A DNA stretch of 64,000 bases from Halorubrum xinjiangense (GTDB lineage Archaea; Halobacteriota; Halobacteria; Halobacteriales; Haloferacaceae): NCBI RefSeq assembly GCF_900102375.1, contig NZ_FNBO01000013.1, forward strand, positions 44,682 through 108,681, read 5' to 3'. The notes beneath the pieces were generated by a model, which worked only from the letters and a program-made list of their open reading frames with translations, had not been told where the DNA came from and ran no database searches. Positions 53,390-64,000 of the stretch are shown piece after piece. Position numbers and translations under genes: made by a program. Each line of letters starts with the position of its first letter. The stretch's first letter is position 1.

Positions 53390-55975
53390 TCACGTTTTGT
53401 CGTCACCTGCAAACAGGGCTGTGAACAGCTCGTGTTCGGCAGCCCGCAGGTGCTTCATCACGGTGGTCCGCGAGACGTTGACCACCTCGGCGACGTCCGC
53501 GCCCGTCGCCCGCTGTGGTCGTTCGAAGAAGCCCATCTTCGTCGCCACCGCGAGCACCTCGGCCTGCCGATCGGTGAGTCCAGCGACCGACACCGGGTCC
53601 GTTGTGTCTCGTGACCGGGAGCGCTTGGTCCGCAGTGTCGCCCCTGGCCACGCCTCCCGGAGGTCCGCGAGGACGGTCGCCGCCAGCGTTCGCCGTGGGA
53701 ATTCCGCCTCGACCACGAGTCGTGATCCGTACACCGTGTACCCCGTGATGAACCCCGCGTGCGTCCGAATCGTCTCGCCTATGATCGGCGCCGTCGTCCG
53801 TACCTGCACCAGCGACCGCCCATCAACTCCTTCTCTCGTCTCTGCGGAGACGACCGTGTCGACCGCGTCCCCGGCGGCGGCGAACGACACCGCTGTCGCG
53901 GCGTCCGATGCCTCGACGAGCAGCGATGCGACGCCACCCTCGCCTCTCGCCGGTCGCGTGGTCGTTACGGCGAGTGGATCGAACGGCGTTCCGCGCAGGT
54001 CGACACACATGGCGAGCAGCGGGTGACTCGAGTCGGTTACCTCGATCGCGAGCTGGAGTACCGTCGGCGCGGTCAACACCGACCGAACCTGCTTGCGGTG
54101 CTGGACGAATCCAACAGTCTCCGCGAATTCCGCCAGCGGCTCTCGCGGGTCGGTATCCGGCTCGCTGGCGACGATGGCCCCATAGCACACGCCTTCGTAC
54201 GTCGCCGGGACGGCGAGCAGGGTCACTGGCGTCGACTCGTCGCCGCCATCCGTTTCCACACGAGGGGTTCGGGCACTGATCGCCGACTGCGCCACCCCGG
54301 CGATCGTTCTTCGGCGTGCGACGCCCTCGTCTGCGGTCGCATCCCCCGATCCACCGACTGCCTCGTCCGCGGTCGCAAGCACCGTCTCGCCGTCGGCCTC
54401 GACCACCCAGACAGCCGCCGCGCCGATCCGTTCGCGCGCCTGCTCTGCGATCGTCGCTGCGATCGCCGGGACCGCAGCTGTCTCCATGAGGAGCTGCCGA
54501 AGCGTCTCCGTGCTGTCGCGCTCCCGGCGTAGCTCGTCGCGTGCCTCGACGGCGGCTAGTTCGGCCTCCTTCAGCTCTGTCACGTCGAGCATTGACCCTT
54601 CGATGAACCTGCCGTCGTCTCCGTCGACAACCACGTCGGTCGCGTGCCCCCAGAACTGCGTGCCATCGAGCCGGGCACATCGCAGCGTTTCGTCTCGGAG
54701 GCTCGACGACCTCAACTCCGGCTGCGCACCGCCATCGGCTACCTCACCGCTACTGGTGGCTACGCCCCCAGCGTCCGCGTCACCCAAGGTCCGAACCCAC
54801 GGGATCGATGTAGCTTGGAGTTCCGCAAGCGACGCCGCGCCGAGCATCTCGACTAACGCCGGGTTCGCATAGCGGAGGCTCGGGTCGGCGCTCTCGTCGA
54901 CGCGGTACACGCCGACTGGCAGTTGCTCGATGAGCGCGGCGTATTGGGTGAGTTCGCGCTCGCGCTCGGCGAGCTCCGTGATATCGGTCAACAACAGCGC
55001 GTAGCCACCCGTCCCTCCGACACCGGCGATCGCGGTTCGCTCGACGAACACCGTCTGATCGCCTATCACCACCCGGCGGTCAGCGGACGACAGCACCGCC
55101 TCGGGGAGATGCGCGCGGACGTCACTCGCGATCAACGCCTCGCGGTCAGGTGACCCGACGAGATCGGCCGCAGCCGCGTTGGCGTCGACGATGTGGCCGC
55201 TGTCGTGGACGAGCAGGTAGCCGGCGGCGTGTGCCTCGAGCGCTTGGCTCCGTCCCGTGTGGACCCGATCGAACACCCGGTGTCTGTAGATCATCACCAT
55301 GTCGATGGCCATCGTCGCACCGATAGCCGCTGGGGTGACATCGAACCCCGACTCGCCTGGCGGATATATTTCGAGCGCGCGAAGCGTGAATACGACGACG
55401 GGGATGAGTGGGGCGATCCCGAAGATGATCCCGATGAATCGCGGCACCCGTCGGCGAACAACAGCCCACAGGATCGCGGTCGTCATCACCAGTGTCGCGC
55501 CGACAGACCACAAGATTTGCACGCCGAATAACGGGGTAACCTGTTGTTCGATCGTGACGTAGCCGTCACCCGCGTCGACGAGGAGGGTGTCGATAAACAC
55601 CCCGTCCGGCGTCCCCACCGCCAGCGCAATCGTCGCCACCGGAATCACGAGTAGAATGCTCCACAGCCGACGCGTGATTCGCTCGGGCGCGACGTAATCT
55701 AACACGAGCACGACGAACAGCGACGGCAGCCAGGCGTGTCCGACGAACTCGAGGCGATACCAGAGTATCTTCATCGCCGGGTCAGTGCTCGCTACTTTAA
55801 TCGCCGCCGTCCCGACCCAAACTGCGATCGAGATAGTAATTGCGGCGACCACGACAACCCGCCGGCGCCGCTCTCGATACAGCGTGTACCAGACGGCGTA
55901 CAGACCGATGAGAAACGAGCTCAGGCTGGCGACCACAAACAGCCAGAGCACAGGAGGATACTGCCAGCTACTCAT
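53390..55975 (-). CDS. Membrane sensor with PAS domains and Bat-type HTH output
   Basis: An 861-residue one-component regulator. Residues 1-225 are seven hydrophobic segments (7TM sensor of histidine-kinase type), followed by two PAS domains (about 235-345 and 350-485; YALLLTDITELAERE, FIEGSMLDVTELKEAE), a GAF-like region (about 500-640), a bacterio-opsin-activator N-terminal-like domain (about 645-790) and a C-terminal HTH_10 (GLTDRQAEVLAVATKMGFFE, then VAEVVNVSRTTVMKHLRAAE). No kinase catalytic core is seen, so the signal would pass directly to DNA binding. It is divergent from the broken sulfatase and may control the neighbouring surface protein. Confidence 0.9.
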   Translation of the reverse strand: MSSWQYPPVLWLFVVASLSSFLIGLYAVWYTLYRERRRRVVVVAAITISIAVWVGTAAIKVASTDPAMKILWYRLEFVGHAWLPSLFVVLVLDYVAPERITRRLWSILLVIPVATIALAVGTPDGVFIDTLLVDAGDGYVTIEQQVTPLFGVQILWSVGATLVMTTAILWAVVRRRVPRFIGIIFGIAPLIPVVVFTLRALEIYPPGESGFDVTPAAIGATMAIDMVMIYRHRVFDRVHTGRSQALEAHAAGYLLVHDSGHIVDANAAAADLVGSPDREALIASDVRAHLPEAVLSSADRRVVIGDQTVFVERTAIAGVGGTGGYALLLTDITELAERERELTQYAALIEQLPVGVYRVDESADPSLRYANPALVEMLGAASLAELQATSIPWVRTLGDADAGGVATSSGEVADGGAQPELRSSSLRDETLRCARLDGTQFWGHATDVVVDGDDGRFIEGSMLDVTELKEAELAAVEARDELRRERDSTETLRQLLMETAAVPAIAATIAEQARERIGAAAVWVVEADGETVLATADEAVGGSGDATADEGVARRRTIAGVAQSAISARTPRVETDGGDESTPVTLLAVPATYEGVCYGAIVASEPDTDPREPLAEFAETVGFVQHRKQVRSVLTAPTVLQLAIEVTDSSHPLLAMCVDLRGTPFDPLAVTTTRPARGEGGVASLLVEASDAATAVSFAAAGDAVDTVVSAETREGVDGRSLVQVRTTAPIIGETIRTHAGFITGYTVYGSRLVVEAEFPRRTLAATVLADLREAWPGATLRTKRSRSRDTTDPVSVAGLTDRQAEVLAVATKMGFFERPQRATGADVAEVVNVSRTTVMKHLRAAEHELFTALFAGDDKT

Positions 55976-56161
55976 ACACTACCTGATACCTCCCCAGAAC
56001 ACTGCCAGTTGCACATACATATCCCGCATGGGTTGCTATTAACGATGTTGCTCGGCGACGCTCTAGGGTCACCTGTACCGGTTTTGAGCCGTCTGTGCGT
56101 CTCTACTTCGATACGTAGGACACATATCAAAGACTACGCTCCCGCACCCGGTGTGTGCCCC

Positions 56162-57485
56162 ATGGGCACTCACGCCTCTCCGAACGTGTTGCTCGTCGTG
56201 CTCGACTCCGTGCGGGCGGCGAACTGTTCACTGTACGGTGCGGCACGCGAAACGATGCCGTACCTCTCACGCTCACCGACGAGTCGACCATCTACACCCA
56301 GGCTCAGACCCCCTCGAACTGGTCGCTGCCGAGTCACGTGAGCCTCTTCACCGGATCCGGCGCACACGTCCACCGAGTGACCGTCCACAACCGACTCCAA
56401 CCCGGACATACGGTCTTCGAGTCACTCGCCGACAATGGCTATGCGACGAGAGTCTCCAGCGAGAACGGCTTCCTAACCGGTCGTGACGCGGGCTTCGCCG
56501 ATCCCTTCGAGACGACGGTCGGGATACCCGACGACTACGGTGACCGCTATGACACGACTACGCTCTATCCCGGTCCCGACAGCTTCTACTACGCCGACTA
56601 ATTCCTGGCGTTGAGTGCCGAGGTCGACGGTCCGTGGGCCGCGTGTCTAAACCTAATGGGCGCTCACCGGACCTTCGAGCCCGTGAGGCGTACGACTGCT
56701 GGGGCGACGGCCGTGTACGGACACTTCAAGCCGACCTCCCGATCCGCTATGAGTGGGCGTTCTACGGCGGCGATCGTCCGTACTGGCAGCTCGGCGCGCT
56801 CGAATCGCTGTACAACGGGGGTATCCGGCAGGCCGACGCGGTCCTTGAACACGCGCTCAAGTCGCTCCGGTCTCGAGGCGAGCTCGACGAGACGCTCGTG
56901 GTCGTCTGTGGGGACCACGGCGACGGCTTCGGTGAACCCGGGCGCGTCCCCAATGAGCCCCCTGCCGTGTCACACGTCCTGCCGAGACACGAGGAGCTGT
57001 TACACGTCCACCTCGTCGTCCGGCCACCCGGCGGGGCGACCGGTGAACGAGTCGATGAGCTCGCCGCACTCACCCGATTCCCGGCCGTGGCTCGTGCACA
57101 CGCCCGTGGTGATTCGCCATTATGCGGCTTCACCGTCGACCGCGCACTCGCGCTCAAGCAACCCGTCACCGCCGACCTTCGCAAGCGGTTCGAACGGCGC
57201 TGTGACCCGGTCGAGGCGTATCTCGAACCGAGCCGTGCCGGCTACGAGAACGCGCCGAACACCTCTGGCGCCGTCCGAAAGCACTCCTACTGGGGCGACA
57301 GGAGAGTAACGACGCTCGTCCACGCTCCCGGTGTCGTCGAACACCACGAGCCGGTCGAGCCGGAGACGGTCGACCGATCCTTCCGTGACGGCGACGACGG
57401 CCGCGACTCCGTCCGCGAGCCGCTCGCGGGTCGACAACCCGACGCCGACGTCGAGGCACAGCTCGCCGCTCTCGGGTACTACTAA
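56162..57485 (+). pseudogene. Sulfatase, broken by two frameshifts and a stop
   Basis: Reading needs three frames. Frame 2 from ATG 56162 gives MGTHASPNVLLVVLDSVRAA and YGAARETMPYL; at about 56263-56268 it shifts to frame 1 (LTDESTIYTQAQTPSNWSLP, then SHVSLFTG). A TAA at 56599 interrupts DSFYYAD, after which frame 1 resumes (GPWAACLNLMGAHRTFEP). At about 56690 it shifts to frame 3 (WAFYGGDRPYWQLGALESLY, VVVCGDHGDGFGE, ending LAALGYY at 57485). The motifs are those of arylsulfatase-type alkaline phosphatase-fold enzymes. As sequenced it cannot make a full protein. Confidence 0.85.
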
Positions 57486-57525
57486 CCGACGGGCCGGGTG
57501 AAAAGCCCCTTGTTGTGGGACGTCA

Positions 57526-57775
57526 CTACCTCGCGCGGTCACCGCGCGAGGCGATCCGGTCGGCGACGACGACGCCGATTGCGAGTACGCCGCCGGCGGC
57601 GAGATCGGTGACCCAGTGGACACCGAGGTACAGCATCGAGAGCAGGATACTCGCGACGAGAACGCCGACGACACCCGTCCACCGGGGGAACTCGTCGTGC
57701 GTCGACACTGCGACGAGGAACACGGTGATCGACAACGCGACCTACATCGACGGGAAAACGTTCGTTTCGACTTGA
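57526..57775 (-). pseudogene. PAP2-family phosphatase remnant
   Basis: The minus strand encodes the C-terminal part of a PAP2 membrane phosphatase: VALSITVFLVAVSTHDEFPR, then LLSMLYLGVHWVTDLAAGGV. Just upstream the frame reads VFPSM-stop-VALS, so the conserved FPSMH signature has a TAG where the catalytic histidine should be, and the N-terminal half is missing. The unbroken part starts at about 57735. This is a dead fragment, possibly the former partner of the neighbouring sulfatase gene. Confidence 0.7.
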
Positions 57776-57830
57776 TTCGGAGTAGACGGATGTCTACAGT
57801 ACCATCCGAATAGTGGACTTACATGACATG

Positions 57831-57890
57831 GGTACTCTCCTATGTACCTACGTATGTACGCGAGTACGTACACAAGCACGTACCCGAAGC
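57831..57890. repeat. Degenerate 12-bp tandem array with phased GTAC
   Basis: GTAC occurs at 57832, 57844, 57856, 57868 and 57880, exactly 12 bases apart, with an extra GTAC at 57864. The units are loosely YGTACNCNNGTA. An inverted repeat GTAGAC-GGAT-GTCTAC lies just upstream at 57782-57797. The array ends about 40-50 bases before the start of the next small gene, so it could be a regulatory array or decayed coding sequence. Confidence 0.6.
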
Positions 57891-57929
57891 AGGAGTAGAT
57901 ATTAGCAGGGATACTACTTTGTCGACGGC

Positions 57930-58262
57930 ATGTTTCGACGGGCGTTCCTCAGAACTCTCTCAGCAGTGTCGACACTCCCACTGATCCCTGACCGACTTCT
58001 TCTGGAACAGCGGCCACCTGTTCTATCCGAGGATAGTCTCATGTTTTGGTTCCATTTCTACGGGACAGTTCAGCGCGACCGGCCGATGAGTACCGAACGA
58101 GCGCGCAAGAAGACTGTGGAGGAGTTGGATCTTCAGAACCTCAACGACGACGAAGTCGTCCAGCTCCTGAAGTTGGCGAACGAAGGAGTGTACGACACCG
58201 ATGATATGCCTGAGTGGTGGCAGAGCGTCTTCGGAAAGATGGGGGAAAACCACCACCCGTAG
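57930..58262 (+). CDS. Small protein of unknown function
   Basis: A 110-residue ORF. It begins MFRRAFLRTLSAVSTLPLIP, which resembles a signal or TAT-like N-terminus, followed by an ordinary helical acidic domain (VEELDLQNLNDDEVVQLLKL, EWWQSVFGKMGENHHP). An internal start at about 58086 (MSTERARKKTVEELDLQN) would give a 58-residue cytosolic protein and is quite possible. AT-richer than the core. Function unknown. Confidence 0.5.
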   Translation: MFRRAFLRTLSAVSTLPLIPDRLLLEQRPPVLSEDSLMFWFHFYGTVQRDRPMSTERARKKTVEELDLQNLNDDEVVQLLKLANEGVYDTDDMPEWWQSVFGKMGENHHP

Positions 58263-58391
58263 CGCTGCGCCAGGATGAAGAATCAAGAGGATAGATAAGA
58301 ATCAGTCATGAGAGGTCAATCAAACACCGATCGCCGGACGCTATTTGGTTCTATCAGTATCTATAGATGTGACTGTGGAAAAGCGGGTAGG

Positions 58392-58413
58392 CCCAAGACA
58401 AAGTCGTCTTGGG
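58392..58413 (-). terminator. Hairpin after tRNA-Cys
   Basis: CCCAAGAC and GTCTTGGG form an 8-bp stem with a six-base loop, about 20 bases beyond the tRNA-Cys 3' end on the minus strand, after an A/T-rich stretch. It probably ends or trims the rRNA operon transcript. The rest of 58263-58433 holds nothing recognisable. Confidence 0.4.
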
Positions 58414-58433
58414 ATTTATAATAAACGTGTGAG

Positions 58434-58509
58434 AGCCAAGGGCCGGATTTGAACCGGCGTTGGGCGGCTCTGCAGGCCGCTGCGTCTGACCAGACTCTGC
58501 CACCTTGGC
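58434..58509 (-). tRNA. tRNA-Cys (GCA anticodon)
   Basis: A 76-nt cloverleaf read on the minus strand. The acceptor stem GCCAAGG pairs with CCTTGGC and the discriminator is U. The anticodon arm is GGC-CTGCAGA-GCC, with anticodon GCA, and the T arm is GCCGG-TTCAAAT-CCGGC. It closes the rRNA operon, as in many haloarchaea. Confidence 0.95.
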
Positions 58510-58589
58510 GCCAGTCGAACGTACCGCTGTCGAGCGTTTAAGCCTAGCGGTCGCACGTGAAGGCCGAGCCTTGGGGCTCGGCGTACATG

Positions 58590-58622
58590 AAAAAAAGCCC
58601 ACGGACGCGCTGTCCGTGGGCT
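58590..58622 (-). terminator. Strong hairpin plus T-run between 5S rRNA and tRNA-Cys
   Basis: On the minus strand an 11-bp stem (AGCCCACGGAC with GTCCGTGGGCT, loop of five bases) is followed by seven T residues, the classical factor-independent layout. It lies 28 bases after the 5S gene. A second hairpin (GCCGAGCC/GGCTCGGC, 58563-58582) follows. As tRNA-Cys lies downstream, either termination is partial or tRNA-Cys has its own promoter. Confidence 0.75.
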
Positions 58623-58649
58623 GGATGGGAGTTGGCTCCCGTATGAGTG

Positions 58650-58771
58650 GGCAGGCGGCGACTCGTGGTTCCCAGAGGATCGCTCACTCCAGTACTTCAC
58701 GATACGCTGGTGGGCTTAACTTCCGTGTTCGGAATGGGTACGGGTGTTCCCCCACCGCTCTGGCCGCCTTT
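58650..58771 (-). rRNA. rrf: 5S ribosomal RNA
   Basis: About 122 nt on the minus strand. The 5' AAAGGCGGCC pairs with the 3' CGCCTGCCC region, and the core GTACCCATTCCGAACACGGA then AGTTAAGCCCACCAGCG is the usual archaeal 5S. Ends are placed by terminal helix pairing and may be off by a few bases. Confidence 0.93.
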
Positions 58772-58863
58772 ACGCCGACTCTCGGAGTCGAACCGAGACT
58801 CTCTCCGAACCGTCACTCGTGACGGACGAAGCGAGATGCCTGTGTCGGTCTGGTTCGATACCA

Positions 58864-58887
58864 ACCGTGTAAATCGTGCGATCCAGA
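58864..58887 (-). other. 23S rRNA processing stem, 3' arm
   Basis: This 24-base segment is complementary to 61949-61972 except for two or three central bases, as expected for the bulge-helix-bulge motif cut by archaeal tRNA-splicing endonuclease to free pre-23S rRNA. It lies between the 23S and 5S genes. Confidence 0.8.
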
Positions 58888-58927
58888 TACCGCCTGAACT
58901 CATGCGAGTCGTGGCGCGTCAGCGCCA

Positions 58928-61835
<2,908 letters not shown>

Positions 61836-61948
61836 TAGTGTGTCAGCCAACTCTCCGAAGAGAGTGCTGACGGTGTCAAGTGACATAGTGTCACCCGACT
61901 GTATATGGTTCACTGACGTTCCACGAACTCGGATGAGTTCAGTGGACG

Positions 61949-61972
61949 TCTGGATCGCACGTATACACGGTT
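61949..61972 (-). other. 23S rRNA processing stem, 5' arm
   Basis: TCTGGATCGCACG, then a short mismatch, then TACACGGTT, pairs with 58864-58887 beyond the other end of 23S. The adjoining segment ATGAGTTCAG also finds its complement CTGAACTCAT near 58894, extending the long stem that loops out 23S rRNA. Confidence 0.8.
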
Positions 61973-62111
61973 GTCATTGAATCGCCCCGGGTGTGACGGG
62001 GCGTTCGTCGAACCCTTCCCATCCGCGGTTTCCCGGGATGGTGCATCGGTCGTCGTGTTCGAACCGAGTCGCGTCTCCCACTTAAGGGGACGGATTCGGT
62101 CCGAACGGACA

Positions 62112-62183
62112 TGGACTCACTGGGATTCGAACCCAGGGCATCCTCCTTGCAAGGGAGGCACTCTACCGCTGAGCTATGAGCCC
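62112..62183 (-). tRNA. tRNA-Ala (UGC anticodon)
   Basis: A 72-nt cloverleaf in the 16S-23S spacer on the minus strand. Acceptor stem GGGCTCA pairs with TGAGTCC, discriminator A. Anticodon arm CCTCC-CTTGCAA-GGAGG with anticodon TGC. T arm CTGGG-TTCGAAT-CCCAG. This position is standard for archaeal rRNA operons. The spacer on either side (61836-62111 and 62184-62345) holds only the processing stems. Confidence 0.96.
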
Positions 62184-62220
62184 ACCTTCCCTAGCGGGAA
62201 GGTCTGGTGTGTGATGTGTG

Positions 62221-62259
62221 TGAGCCGTGGTCGTTCTAAAGTGTCCAAGCCGGTGGGTG
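62221..62259 (-). other. 16S rRNA processing stem, 3' arm
   Basis: TGAGCCGTGGTCGTT (62221-62235), CCAAGCCG (62245-62252) and TGGGTG (62254-62259) pair with AACGACCACGGCTCA, CGGCTTGG and CACCCA upstream of 16S. The unpaired bases between the first two helices form the expected bulge-helix-bulge site. Confidence 0.85.
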
Positions 62260-62345
62260 GCGGACGACACAGTCCAATGCGAATGAGTAGTGACCGTCGT
62301 GGTGACGGTCGTAAGGTGAGCCTCCCAAAGGGAGGTCTCGGGTCG

Positions 62346-63816
<1,471 letters not shown>

Positions 63817-63822
63817 GAATAT

Positions 63823-63850
63823 CCTTCAGGCCTGATTCCCGGCCTGAAGG
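63823..63850 (-). other. Hairpin just upstream of 16S rRNA
   Basis: CCTTCAGGCC and GGCCTGAAGG form a perfect 10-bp stem around eight bases, six bases before the mature 16S start. A second stem GTGTCAAC/GTTGACAC lies at 63863-63884. Both are inside the pre-16S leader and probably guide leader folding or maturation. Confidence 0.6.
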
Positions 63851-63913
63851 GGGTGTTGGCGGGTGTCAACGATGCTGTTGACACACCATTGCATTGGTCT
63901 GTGTGGTGTCCGG

Positions 63914-63953
63914 GCACCCAACGGCTTGGATGGCACCGAACGACCACGGCTCA
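63914..63953 (-). other. 16S rRNA processing stem, 5' arm
   Basis: CACCCA (63915-63920), CGGCTTGG (63922-63929) and AACGACCACGGCTCA (63939-63953) pair with the spacer segment 62221-62259, looping out 16S rRNA. The operon promoter should lie beyond 63960 and mostly outside the window. Confidence 0.85.
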
Positions 63954-64000
63954 CATCAGATCACCGCTTACGCCGGAGCGCAGGGGGCGTGATCCTCATC

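Overview
The window is a GC-rich haloarchaeal chromosome segment, most likely Halorubrum or a close relative. Predicted proteins are very acidic, and many genes appear leaderless or have start codons overlapping the preceding stop. Secreted proteins carry twin-arginine (TAT) or PGF-CTERM signals. The rRNA operon on the minus strand has the haloarchaeal order 16S, tRNA-Ala, 23S, 5S, tRNA-Cys. The genus is my inference; the haloarchaeal assignment is secure.

Layout. 1-8.3 kb: a structured repeat, an acidic secreted protein, ahcY, a VapBC-type toxin-antitoxin pair, nucS, rpl10e, an archaeal Ski2-like helicase and tRNA-Pro. 8.3-11.1 kb: an AT-richer patch encoding a protein with three copies of a PD-(D/E)XK-type domain, convergent with a cytosine-5 DNA methyltransferase; together they look like an unusual restriction-modification pair. 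11.2-14.7 kb: carbonic anhydrase, tRNA-Phe followed by four echoes of its own 3' half, a secreted von Willebrand A protein and zinc-ribbon proteins. 14.7-24.6 kb: a HAD-aminoglycoside-phosphotransferase-like fusion, cspA, a ferredoxin, UspA, a ROK kinase, a PrsW-like protease and a FAU-1/RNase E-like protein. 24.6-32.2 kb: a large exported GH97 glycosidase, gshA, NifU-type protein, a membrane-anchored ferredoxin and a PUA protein. 32.2-32.9 kb: second copy of the structured repeat, carrying a run of six perfect hairpins with three-base loops. 33-43 kb: a nuclease/phosphatase, a DUF1028 protein and a compact four-gene operon of two PrkA kinases, a YeaH-type protein and SpoVR. 43-47 kb: hydrolase, glyoxalase-fold and HD-domain genes. 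47-58.4 kb: an AT-richer accessory block with a 1882-residue GLUG-repeat surface protein, a Bat-type sensor/regulator, a broken sulfatase gene and a broken PAP2 phosphatase gene. 58.4-64 kb: the rRNA operon with its processing stems.

The most notable unexplained signal is non-coding. Two elements (111-455 and 32201-32880) share conserved blocks and long inverted repeats whose arms differ by compensatory substitutions, as expected of a folded RNA. Their interiors are expanded with hairpins of two kinds: perfect stems closing three-base loops, and stems closing a GAGCGNAGCGA loop. The same hairpin kinds recur downstream of tRNA-Phe (12.1-12.5 kb) and inside a decayed gene at 47.2 kb. This suggests a family of dispersed hairpin modules that insert into non-coding DNA and structured loops. 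Everything here was read by eye from the sequence; no database search was run.
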